NCBI RefSeq assembly: GCF_002078875.1
Contig: NC_034411.1
Coordinates: forward strand, 36,682,115 to 36,746,114
DNA: 64,000 nucleotides
Direction of reading: 5' to 3'
From: Numida meleagris
Taxonomy: Eukaryota; Chordata; Aves; Galliformes; Numididae
Positions within the stretch are counted from its first letter, which is position 1. Each line of letters begins with the position of its first letter. The notes under the pieces were generated by a model, which made no database searches, was not told the DNA's origin, and was given only the letters and a program-made list of their open reading frames with translations. The position numbers were made by a program, and so were the translations under genes. Shown one piece after another: positions 38,233-49,000 of this stretch.

Positions 38233-39304
38233 CAATTCATTAAAAAACAAGACTAAAGGAAAATAGTGTTTTATCTAGGAATTAAGTCTATCCAGAACTG
38301 ACCACAGATAAAGTCTGCGGGCAGAACAGGGCTCCTTTGGTCAAACCATCCTGAGAGTAGGAGCATGACTGTGCTCACTATACACCTGCAGAATAGCTAC
38401 TAATCCCTTAATGAATTGGTGTTAATTAACACCAATTAACACTAAATATGCCAGCCATGTCATCACCTGTGGAAAAAAAATAACAAATATTCAAATGCCA
38501 CCTACAGTGTATTGTAATAAAACCTGCCAGGGAGAAATGAAGTTGAAATAGCTTCATGGCACCTCCTCCTAATTTTCAATATGCATCACCACCAGCAATG
38601 TGGACTTGGATCAGCAGTGAGGCAGTGGCACAAGGTCTGGTTTTACTCCCCACTGACACCCAATGCAGAGCTGCAGATGCCTAGTGCATATGCTACCTGG
38701 GATTAAAAATATGAGAACAGTCCTTTCTTCTTGGGAGCAAAGAAAGAATTTAAGAGGTGGCGGAAAGAATGCTGCAACTTCAGAGCCTGCAGGTCACAAT
38801 CTCACAATATAAGGTAATTTAAGCTGTCAATACTGGCCATTTTGCAGTGCACAGAATGAGGTTAGTGACAACGTTATAAATAAAAGTCATGGCCTTCACA
38901 TTAGTTGGATTAGCTGTTTTCATCTGGCAACTACTGATGCAATGTGTTTGTCTAGAGTTCATTATGATTTCCCTCACTGTGATATATGTAGGCTGCAAAG
39001 GCCTTAGCTCTGAGGCCTTGGAGACTGCACACTGTTTTCTTCTGACAGATGCAGTTGTGAAATGTTAAAGATTCTCCCCTCCTCCGTTAAAAATATAAGA
39101 AGAAAAAAATAAAAAGAAATAGTGGCATTTCAGAATCAAGTGTAATTTCACATCTGCACCTTCTAAACTGAAGAAAACTCACTTGAGGACATGAGAGGAA
39201 GTAGGTTATTGCAAAATCAGAAAGATTTTGCAGATATATGGATTTGAGAATTATTGGTAAGACAAACTTCTTTTTCTTTTCTCTTCTCAGCCTGATCTAA
39301 TGGG
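38233..39304. other. Unique sequence with a perfect palindrome
   Basis: Apart from the palindrome at 38414-38437, this spacer between two CR1 tails holds nothing I recognise. Confidence 0.6.
38414..38437. repeat. 24-bp perfect palindrome
   Basis: AATTGGTGTTAA is followed immediately by its exact reverse complement, with no spacer and no mismatch over 24 bases. The centre is TTAATTAA, and each half contains a reverse CCAAT box (ATTGG) and GTTAAT. A symmetric site of this length could bind a dimeric factor (an HNF1-like GTTAAT dimer normally has one spacer base, which is absent here). Confidence 0.97.
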
Positions 39305-39386
39305 TGTCAACCTGCCCATAGCAGGGGGTTTGGAACTAGATGATAGTTAAGGACCCTTCCAACTGAAACCATTCTATGATTCTATG
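39305..39386 (+). mobile_element. CR1 3' tail
   Basis: It reads GTCAACCTGCCCATAGCAGG, GGAACTAGATGATAGTTAAGG, CCCTTCCAACTGAAACC and ATTCTATGATTCTATG. This is plus-strand CR1 of the same short type as the tail at 23.9 kb. Confidence 0.94.
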
Positions 39387-40091
39387 GTGATTTTCTGAGT
39401 CATATAGGAAAGACAAATACATTCCTAAGACTTCACATCTTGCTCTGCTGCCGGGCCATAAACCAGTAATGAGCTCTCAACTCTGTGCATCAGAGCTGCT
39501 TTCTTATTAAATCATACCACCAGCTAAAACACAGTCAGCATCTATGTGCTTACAAGAGTCAGGCATCAGTCAAAAACCCTCAGAGACCTCATGGTTACAG
39601 GTTAAAGCCAGAAACATACAGGCAGTTCTAAAAAGGATGCAGCAGAGAACACCAGAGAAAAAAACGTTTTAAAACTCAGTTGGGAAGAAGTTGAAAAGCA
39701 ATGGTACTCCACCTCTCCTACCTCAGACATCACAAAAAGGAGATACCAAGAACTGGAAGCATTGCTTTCTCCTGAAGGTTACAGTTCACAAAACACCTGT
39801 TTAGAATGGCAGGTTTGTGGCAAGGGAAGGCCAGAAGCTCAAAACAGGGAATACGTGGTCTAGGACAACAATTAACTCTGTCTCTCAGGAAAGGGAGACA
39901 ATGGACTCACTTGCCAAAGCATTGTTGCTGAGGGATGAAAAGACAGTGGAGATACCAGAGGCATAGACCACAAGTTTCTTCTAGCTTCTAGAAGAATTGC
40001 GTTGGAAGTAGGATCCTGAAAGTAGAAGAGAAGCCACAAGAGATAGGAATAAAGAAGAGTTAGAAAATTTGAGTACATTTATTTTCCTATG
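39387..40091. other. Unique sequence, nothing recognised
   Basis: A spacer between a CR1 tail and an LTR. The 39908 region has a fine minus-strand acceptor (CTTTTCATCCCTCAG) followed after 17 bases by a donor-like GTGAGTCC, but the segment is too short to judge. Confidence 0.5.
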
Positions 40092-40662
40092 TGCTGTGGT
40101 TTAATCCAACAGACAGCTCAGCACCACACAGCCTTTTCCTCGCTTCCCCATTGTCCCAGTGGAATGGGGGGAGAATTGGGAGAAAAAAAAAGCCGAACTC
40201 ACAGGTTGAGGAAAAAAATATTTACTGAGACAGAAAAGGAAGAGTGAAATAACAGTAATGAAAATAATATATATATTTATCAAACAAGTGACATGCAAAA
40301 CAATTGCTCGCCACCCGCTGACCAATGCCCTACACAGCAGCAGTCCCCGACTGCTCAACTACCTTCAGTTTCATGAGTTTTTTTTACACGATGCTATATG
40401 ATGCGGAATGTCCCTTTGGTCAGTTCAGGTCAGCTGTTTTGGTTCTGTCCCCTCCTGGATCTTTGTGCCCCCCAGGCCTCTCACTGGCAGGACAGTGTGA
40501 GAAGCTGAAAAACTAAAGTGTCCTTGGCCCTGTGTGGCACCACTCAGTAACAGCTAAAACATCAGTGCGTTATCAACATTGCTTTTCTCCTGAAGCCAAA
40601 ACATAGCGTCATACCTGACACTATGAAAAAAAATCAACTCTGCCCCAGGTGAAACCAAGACA
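40092..40662 (-). mobile_element. Solo LTR of an avian ERVK-like element
   Basis: The plus strand starts TGCTGTGGTTTAATCC and ends GGTGAAACCAAGACA. Read on the minus strand it opens TGTCTTGGTTTCACC and carries, in order, a CAAAACATAGC-like block, CTGACCAAAGGGACATTCC, a CATATAGCATCG promoter-like segment, and GGCTGTGTGGTGCTGAGC near the end. I recognise this order from a widespread avian class II (ERVK-type) LTR. No retroviral coding sequence is attached, so it is a solo LTR. I see no convincing target duplication, which together with the divergence suggests an old insertion. The family assignment is from memory of the sequence class. Confidence 0.82.
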
Positions 40663-43600
40663 CTGAAAATATAGTATAGCAAAATGCCTAAGGAACAAGT
40701 ACTTTGCTACAAAGCGTAAAATGCAAGAAGTTCAAAGTGCTTTGAGATAACGGAGAATGTCCATCAGTTCACAATATATGCAACACTCTAAATTGCTGAG
40801 CAAATTAGTTCAGCAGATGCCTTCTGTAATTAAGGCATAAGTACACACTGTACAAGCCCCAGATAGTCAAATCATATTACTGATTTTATAGAAGGTGGTA
40901 AAACACAATTTTTAAAATCTATTCTTGTTACTGTTTTAGTATAATCCCTATTCTAAACTAACCTCAGAAAACAACAACAAAATCAGCAAACTTTTCACAC
41001 ACAAGTGATGCTGCTTCCCCTGACTAAGATGCTGTTAGCAAAATCTGAATGCTCTTCTTCTACATCCCTCTTCGTCTGTTTGGCTAGGAAGACACAAAGC
41101 TATTACAGTGTCTCAGAAGGTACTTTTTCGGGAAATAAGAAGAGATGGGCAGTATTTTTTCTGCTAATTAGATATAAACAAATAAGATAAAGAATTCTGA
41201 TACTACAGGATGTTCTGTACTTTGTTATGTGGTAGATTTATTAATAATAATTATGAGAGTAAGTTACAACCAAAAATCATTAAAGTGAGATTAAAGGCTT
41301 ATGCTAAACCTATAAAAGCTATGACCTAAAGAGTAACCTTCAGATATTAAAAAAGCTTCCAAAAAACAAGGCAAGAACATGCTATATATGGAGGAATAAT
41401 CACACTGTAAACTTTAGGGAGATGTCTGAAGACCCATACTATAGATATATATATGTATGTATTTGATTGGGATAAGAATTAGAAATGCGAATGGAAGAGA
41501 ATAATAGTTTTCAGAACCTGACAGACTTCAGAACACCTTTCTTTAAATTACCTTGTGCCAATACTTTTTTTGTAGATAAAACAGGTACAAATGCTTGTGC
41601 TTCAAAAAGAACAATATTTGTAGAGTTAAAGCAAAACAACACCTAAACCTCTCTCTTTTCAGTGTCTGATTTGCCAATTCAAACATTTGGGCTATAGGTT
41701 TCTATTGCACTTGTATTTTTCTGCTTTCAAAGGCTCAGAAACAACATTCCAGATATTGCAAATTTCTACTCTGGAGAATATCCAGTACCACGTGGACTCA
41801 AAATGTGGCAAAGCAGGTTGACATCATGACGCTTTGCATTCAGATGCTACAAAAAAAGGCCCAATAAAAGCTAAATTACAAAACTGAAATAGATGTTTTC
41901 AGTATGGGTCAGATGGAATCTGACAGCTTATTTCCTGAATTGTTTTTCCCATTTTCTATCAGATATGTGCCAACAGGATGCACAAAATGGAAGATTTTCT
42001 GTTTACATGTTTTTCAATGCTTTTTTTGCACCATGCACAACTAAAAGCAAGGCCATTTTCTCCCACTGGACACAGCGTTCCTGCCTGAGCCATCTCACAG
42101 CAAGGAGAGACCAGCGTTCAGGGTTCTTTCAGCACCCCTGCTGAGATCTCTTGGCACCTCCAGGCAAGGCCCACCAAGCCCAAGGTCTTCGGGGGCTTCT
42201 CAGCAAGCATGTGACTCAGCAATTCCTACATTTTCTAGTCTCCCAGTCTATGCTCTTTATTCTGGTCAGGAACAGATGAGTTCTCTTGAGTATGGACGCC
42301 TCACGCCTGCTGGTACTGGTGTGCTGACAGCTCCCTACCTATACCAAGAAGCTGGGAAGTTTGCAAAACCAAGTGCTTTAATGATAAATTTGAATGGTAA
42401 GCACTGCTGAGTATCCCCAGTGCTCCCCAGTGCTCACCAATACTGTGCCTCTGAAACAGGCAACTGGTGAAGAGCACAAACATACAGAACAAGCAGTGAA
42501 GGAGAAGAGCACAAGCACTTGCTGTCTTTTACCAATCGACTCCTCAGAGACGAGAATGATTTCAAGGCTAGTGAAGACTAATTTTTACGCCATATTTATC
42601 TCAAATCCCATAATAAAACAATTAGAATAATTCAATAAAACATCATCAACAAAAGATTCTTTGATTAAAACACAATACTCTTGTGCAGTCACAACTTTCT
42701 CCCTCTATCTTTATTATTCAAGATTGTTATCTCATACTACCCACAAAGCCATGTAACTTTATAACTGTGCTTTATACAACATAACAGGATAACTGTGTAC
42801 CTAGTAAATCCTACAAGTACAAAACCTAATCCTGCATTGCAACAGCTTTCTGAAGGGTAAGGGAAAACAAGCAGATATGATTGTTACATCCTGGTGGAAT
42901 ACAAGCAAATATTTTATTTAACAAATACATACTATATTTATTTGCTTTTAAAAAAGATTTCAGTGAAAAAGTGACTTATATTCCATGCAGGTACCATCCA
43001 GAGCACGTGGTGTCAACAGCATTTCTACTGTGCATCCTCTGAACTTTCAACCTTGCAGAGATTCCAAAATTTTGTTTGAGGCATACACTTTTGCTTTAAA
43101 CAGTCTTTTCACATAGAAGATGTTTAATTATATTCCTGAATCAGTTCTAAGCATGTAACATGGGTTTTTTTGAAGCATTAGAGGATTATGAAAAACTAGT
43201 TTGAAATTTGAATATACAAAGTAAGTTCGCACGAATGTTTCCAAAGAGTAAACTCTAAGAGATGATGGGGTAAAGGGGGAAGTCTTTTATTTTGATTTGT
43301 GTTTTGCTGTTTCCATCTCTAAGAAAAACCAGAGCCACTGTTAAAAATAATAATAATAAACCTCTACAAATGCCTGTGTTTCATTTTCATTAGTATTTCA
43401 CTACTACTGTTCTTTTTTCCTTAATAGAAAGACAATCATCTTCCAATATATCCTTCACAGAGGGTCTTTCATACTTGATGCCCATTTGTTTCTCTATTTG
43501 CTTCCCCAAAATATATAATTATATAAGCTGCAGGAAATCAATATTTCAAATACCAATGCATTTCATGCAGTACATCAGTAATACAAAAACAGTATTATTA

Positions 43601-44975
43601 TATAGAACAAGGGCATCAAATTTAACCCTGCTCTCCACTTTAAGTAATTAGGAGCATATATTTGAAATTCCTAAAATCCTCTTAAGTAGCTGTAAAACAG
43701 CCATTGCTACAGTATCAGTCTCAAGTTCAGTAACAGAGCAGTGAATTTCAGACATTTAAAATAATAGAAAAATCACATTCTGCTTGTCAGGCTTTCAACC
43801 AAAATATATATGCAAGGTATATTTGCAAGGAAATTACAGCACCGAGTTCAGTTCTCTTTTTTTCCACCCAAATCATAGTGGCTTAAACTGTAAATATGAT
43901 AAAACTAGAGACTGAGAGGGAAAAAAAAAGAAGTAGATTACCCATAAAAAGCATTAATTCTAACCTTAAATTTGTTTTACTATAAAGTAATGATCAGCAC
44001 TTCTCAATACTGTTTTTGTTGGGTTTTTTTGTTTGTTTTAAACCTGTAGTTCAAAATCAGGTAGATGAAAGCACATAAGAAGTAAATAAAATAAGCATTT
44101 TTGACATGATTGCTGCCTCATAAAGAATAATTTGGCTGTAACTATAAAAAAAAAAAACAACAAGGATTCTTCTTTAGAATTAAAAGATTTTGAGACAGTA
44201 AATTTCTTCTTTGCACTAAAAACCTCATTAAACATTCAGGTTATACACAGAGAAACATGGAAACCAAATACTGCACACTCCCTTTTAAAACCATTTGCTT
44301 TTGAAGCAAATCGCCCATGAATTAATGAAAACAATGAGGTGCTCAGCGATCCTGAACAAAGCTAGTGGAGAAGTACATGCAAAAATGTAGCAACCTTAGG
44401 ATTGCCTCAGAAACCGGCTTCTACAGATAAAACATCTTGGAGGGGAAAAAGAGAAGAAAAGAGGGAAGAGAGAAAATACTGATTAACTAAGTGGAGTTTA
44501 GTTTCAGTATATACTGGTAAAATCAATGAAGATCTTTACTACCTATATCCATGACTGCTATGATACAAGGCCAATCTCACAAAGTGAGATCTCAAACACA
44601 GTCTTCTTCCTCCAACTGAAAAAAAAAAAAAACAGCCATTTCTCAGACTCCCTGCTGACAGGCAACTGTATACTTTAAAAAGTGACCACAGTAAGTCAAC
44701 AAACCTTAATTACTATCTCTTTCCAGGCAAAGCAAACTATTTTTGTAATAGATTTTGTTTCTCCAACTGTTTAAGGCAGTAATTATAATTGTATGATTTT
44801 AATCCCATATTGGAGAATTAGCACTGAAGTCCACTTTGTACATCCAGCCAAACTAAAGATTTTCCTGCCCAGTGACCTGAACACATTTCATTATTCCGAA
44901 GATTTGAACATTTTCCTTTAGAAACCAGAGCATAAGCCACTGAAGTGAGATAGCTGAAGACTTTCTATTAAGAAA
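40663..44975. other. Unique A+T-rich sequence, nothing recognised
   Basis: No transposon end is visible. Short simple repeats occur (for example (ATA)n near 43350). ORFs of 60-83 codons are random in appearance. Confidence 0.55.
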
Positions 44976-46015
44976 TAGAATCATAGAATTGTTTGAGTTG
45001 GAAGGGGTCTTTAAAGGTCATCTAGCTCAGGGTCATCTTCCTAAAAATGGGTGCTATATTGCCTTGTTCCCAGTCACAATGGACTTCACCTGACCACCAT
45101 GACTTTTCAGATACTATTGAAAATGGCTTGGCAACTACATCAGCCAGTTCCCTCAGGACTCTGGGATGCATCTCATCAGGATCCATAGACTTAGAGGTGT
45201 TCAGGTTCCTCAGGTGGTCTCGAACCTGACCTTCCCATACCGTGTGAGGGTCATTGTTCCACCATTGCCCACTTCTTACCCATTCACTTGAGGGATGCAT
45301 GAAGAACAATTGCCAGTGAAGTCTGAGGCAAAAAAGTTGCTGAGTACCTCAGTCTTCTCTTTTTCTATTCTCAATAGCCTGCCCGTATTGCTCACTAAGA
45401 GAGTACACCTTCTTGAACTTTTCTGGTTGATGTACCTATACCTTTCTTGTACTTCTTTGTGCCCCTTGCCAAATCCAGTTTCAGTTGTGCATTGGCCTTC
45501 CTGAGCCCATCCGTACACAGCCTAGCAGCATTCTTATACTCCTCTCAGATTATCTGTCCCTGCTTCCACTGCCTGTGCATTTTCTTCTTGCTCTCCACTT
45601 CGACCAGCAGGTCCATGTTCAACCATGCTGGTCTCTTGCCTTCCTTTTCTGACTTCCTACACCTGGGGATGGAGATATCGTGTGCCCTAGGGAAAGCTTC
45701 CTTAAAGATCTGACAGCTCTGCTCCTCTCCCTTGACAGATTCCCAAAGGCTTTTGCTGACTAACTCCCCGAAGAGCTAGAATTTGGCTTTCCTAAAATTA
45801 AGCTTCTTGCTTTTACTCTTTGCTTGTCTGATATCTCTCAAGAGTGCTGAGGGATACTCCATCATTGTGTGGTTGCTACAACCCAGGCAGCCTCCAATCC
45901 TGATGTCACCAATCAGTTCACTTGTGCTGGTGAGCAACAGGTCCATCATTGCATTCCTCCTGTTAGGGCTGTCTATTACCATATTATAGGAGTTTTTACC
46001 CAAGTACAATTCATG
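44976..46015 (-). mobile_element. CR1 LINE ORF2 fragment fused to its 3' tail
   Basis: On the minus strand, 46015-45780 encodes the end of the endonuclease domain (RNAMMDLLLTSTSELIGDI, then GGCLGCSNH and LNFRKAKF). 45720-45280 continues into the linker ([27 protein letters not shown]). 45235-45035 encodes the start of the reverse transcriptase ([20 protein letters not shown], then [12 protein letters not shown]). The frame shifts at least twice and an in-frame stop is present, so it is dead. At about 45030 the RT sequence joins directly to the last 50 bases of the CR1 tail (plus strand TCATAGAATTGTTTGAGTTGG). The rest of RT and most of the 3' UTR are deleted. The left end abuts a long A-rich tract. 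Confidence 0.93.
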
Positions 46016-46019
46016 CTTT

Positions 46020-46077
46020 AAAAAAAAAACAAAAAAAAAAAAAAAAAAAAAAAAAACCAAAAAAAAACCAAAAACAC
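46020..46077. repeat. A-rich low-complexity tract
   Basis: Nearly 60 bases of A with a few C residues, directly at the 5' edge of the truncated CR1 fragment. CR1 elements do not carry poly(A) tails, so the tract is not its tail. It may be a pre-existing simple repeat at the integration site or the tail of something no longer recognisable. Confidence 0.9.
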
Positions 46078-49000
46078 TTTTATCCTTTTCTTCCTCTTAG
46101 TTCTTTTTCATGCTTGAAGCATTTTGAAACATACCATTTTTCTGTAAAGCTGTAGGAGCATAGAGGTACTGCACTGCTTTACAAAAAGGCCCAAGGAGGT
46201 CAGAGTTGTCTCCAAAAGTGGCCAAAAGCAAATGCCCAGGCAATAACATAAATGACCTCCAGGCACACCCATTTCCCCAGCCTCCATCTGCCTGACAAAA
46301 CTGTTGAGCCACATATGTCTTCCATGTATTGCATCATCTCAACCTCCTAAAATTCCTTTTCAATTCCTTACAATTTTCCACTCTATCCCAAATGAGTTTA
46401 AACCATTATCAAACTTTGCAACTCAGCTGCTCTCCAATGGAATATGTATTTACTCAAATGAGCAAATTTAACATCAGGTAAACCATTTTTTTTTTTTTAA
46501 TAGGCTACAATGAAATCACAGTAGCACAAAAAGAAGAAATTTCCTCTCTACAGATAGTTGCCTCCTTCCTTGTTTTCAAGGAAAACACTCAAAAAAAGTA
46601 AAGCAGCTGAAAGTCTCAGAGATACCAGGTTTCTACAAGTTTCAGATGAATCCATAGCAGAAACAGGCATCAGTAATGAAAGAATGCCCAGGCAGAAAGT
46701 GCAAGGAGAGCAACTCCACTTTAAGCTGCTGGCAACAGGCACACCTGTAGCTCCGGAGATTTCTGTCTGCAAAGAGAGGGAAAAAATTAATAATAAACAG
46801 TAGGAGAATCACAGGGCAAAATAGGGAGAGAGATCAGAACCAAAAAATTTCCCATGAGACTGTAATAACAGATGTGACCAGAGGCATAAGGAGCAACTGA
46901 TATGTTTGGGATAGGAAAATGCGGATGGCTTAAAACAAAAATACAAAGCCATAGGAAATAAGACTGTGCAGAAGGGTGAGATCCACAAGGGCCTGGTATT
47001 TCCACAAGAGGCAGAACAGCTGCGTATAAAAGTTCTGCAGGAATGGAGCAATACAGGGTAATCTAGAAGGAGCGGAGTTGGCAGGCAGTGTCCAACAGCA
47101 AAAACGTGGAAAGTTTATTTCAACTTTTCCAAGGTTTTCAATGCATTTCAGAAGTAAAGTAACTTTTTTTTTAATCTAAAAATGACTACAACACAAAAAT
47201 ATTTACAAATTCATAGCAACTTTTCATGTTTTGCATCACTGGTAAGGCATCAACTTACCTTCCCATTTTCAAGGTCTTGCATATAATCTGCACTATAGCT
47301 CATTTTGCAAGAAATAAAGTACTATGTCATCAATATGGCTGAAGAAAGCAAAGTTACAAAGTGTACTGCTTGTAGGACTGCCTCTTGGACCTCTCGGTAT
47401 GCTGCTGAATATATAGATTATCAGAGTTTAATCACATGTATGTGCCCAAAAACACACCGAAAGGGCTAGAGAGATACAAGCAAGTAAATGGCAAACCCCC
47501 AGCTAGGATGCTGCAGCCTGACTGAAATTCAAAGAAATCTCCCTTTTTTCTCAGGGCTGATAGCTGCTTGAGTCACAGGCTACCAGGCTGGGATCTTGAA
47601 GATGCACATCCTGAAGGAAAGCAGCAGAAAATGCTAGGAGAGAGAGCTAAAGGGGCAGGAAGAAACTACACAGTAAGAGAGGAGGTACAAAAGGAAAGGC
47701 CATAAACAACATCTAATCAGATTTTGTGTGTTCACCTCCACAGATCTCTGAATTAATGAAAGTAAAATCAGGTGCACACTTCAGAGTCAAGGGCAAGGGA
47801 GCAGGCTTGAGGGAACTTTGTCCGGACACTGACTGGGTGCCAGCTATAAATTCTCTCTAAAGAAACTGAATTTGTTACACCGGTAGCTGCTCTGCAACAG
47901 CTATCATGGAAGGCAGAAATGACTTCAAGCTCTTGAGATCAACAGCTCGGTACTTGCAGGGCAGCACTGCCAAGGCACTGACCTCCGACAAAGCTGTGAG
48001 TGTCTGAATCAGAGATGTTCAGCATAATCCTCTCGTAAAATCTGATGGTGAGTCACCAGGCACAAATAGCTTCCTGCTCGCTCTGCAAACAAGGAAGAGG
48101 CAGGAAAGAGCTGAATGAATGAATAAATGGTTTGTATATTTCTTTTCTCCAAAACGCTGGCTCCAAAGGGCATGCAGATGGAGGAAAGGCAGGCGTGGTA
48201 TGAATGCAGTGGTTCTGCATGGATATTAGGGTAGAAGAAAGGTAAAGGGACAGAGAGAAAGTGAAAAAAGAAAAAAGGAAATGTGACTACAGTCAGGAAA
48301 TGTAATGCCTTCTTATGAGAGGCCGATTCACAGACATTTTGAGATTAAGCATTGCTTATCATTCATAGAAGTGAAAGAGTCAGGTCTATCGTCTCCGCTG
48401 CAGAATCTTCATCCCTAAAAGATAAATATTCTCTAAAGCATAGTTCTGCAGTGAAGATGACATTTTTTCAGAGCTCAATTATTACAATTGTTCTGGAATC
48501 TAAGATAAAACTATTTAAATGACAATTCATATTATAGGGAACTTTATGCAACCTATGTCTGGACGGATGTCTCTAGGTGTATATATCCATACATCAAGAG
48601 CAAGAAAACATGATGCATATATCATTTGTACTTCCTCTCTAAAAGTAAAGAATCAAGGAAATGCAGAAAGTCCTTTAAACTTCAAGATGTGAAAAGGACC
48701 TACCAGGTACTCACATTCAAAGCCACCTTCATCACTATGTGAGAAAGTAAGTACTTTAAAGGACGCGGAACTGACTTTTCCCTATGAATAATTACATAGC
48801 AAAATTTTCCTCAGGAATTGTGCCAGGAAGCTGTAGCTGTACAATTTTGTCAGAAATCTGCTAACATCTCACGGGTAGTTTGCTTATTTTTCAGTTCACT
48901 GCTTGGCTAGAGACAAGTAAATTAAATCAGGACATGTTACACCCTTGAAATCACCTGATTATCCCAGAATAGTGTCAGGAAGAGATCTGACACTATTTTA

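Noticed and set aside
39910..39926. 17-bp minus-strand segment behind an excellent acceptor (CTTTTCATCCCTCAG)
   Set aside because: Too short to assess, with a mediocre donor and a phase incompatible with the other candidates.
45295..45713. Plus-strand ORFs over the CR1 at 45 kb
   Set aside because: Antisense frames of CR1 ORF2, whose coding strand is minus.
48723..48742. 20-bp minus-strand microexon (acceptor TTTCTCACATAG, donor GTGAGTACC)
   Set aside because: Very short, and the same bases also carry a plus-strand donor. Its phase cannot be linked to the other candidates.
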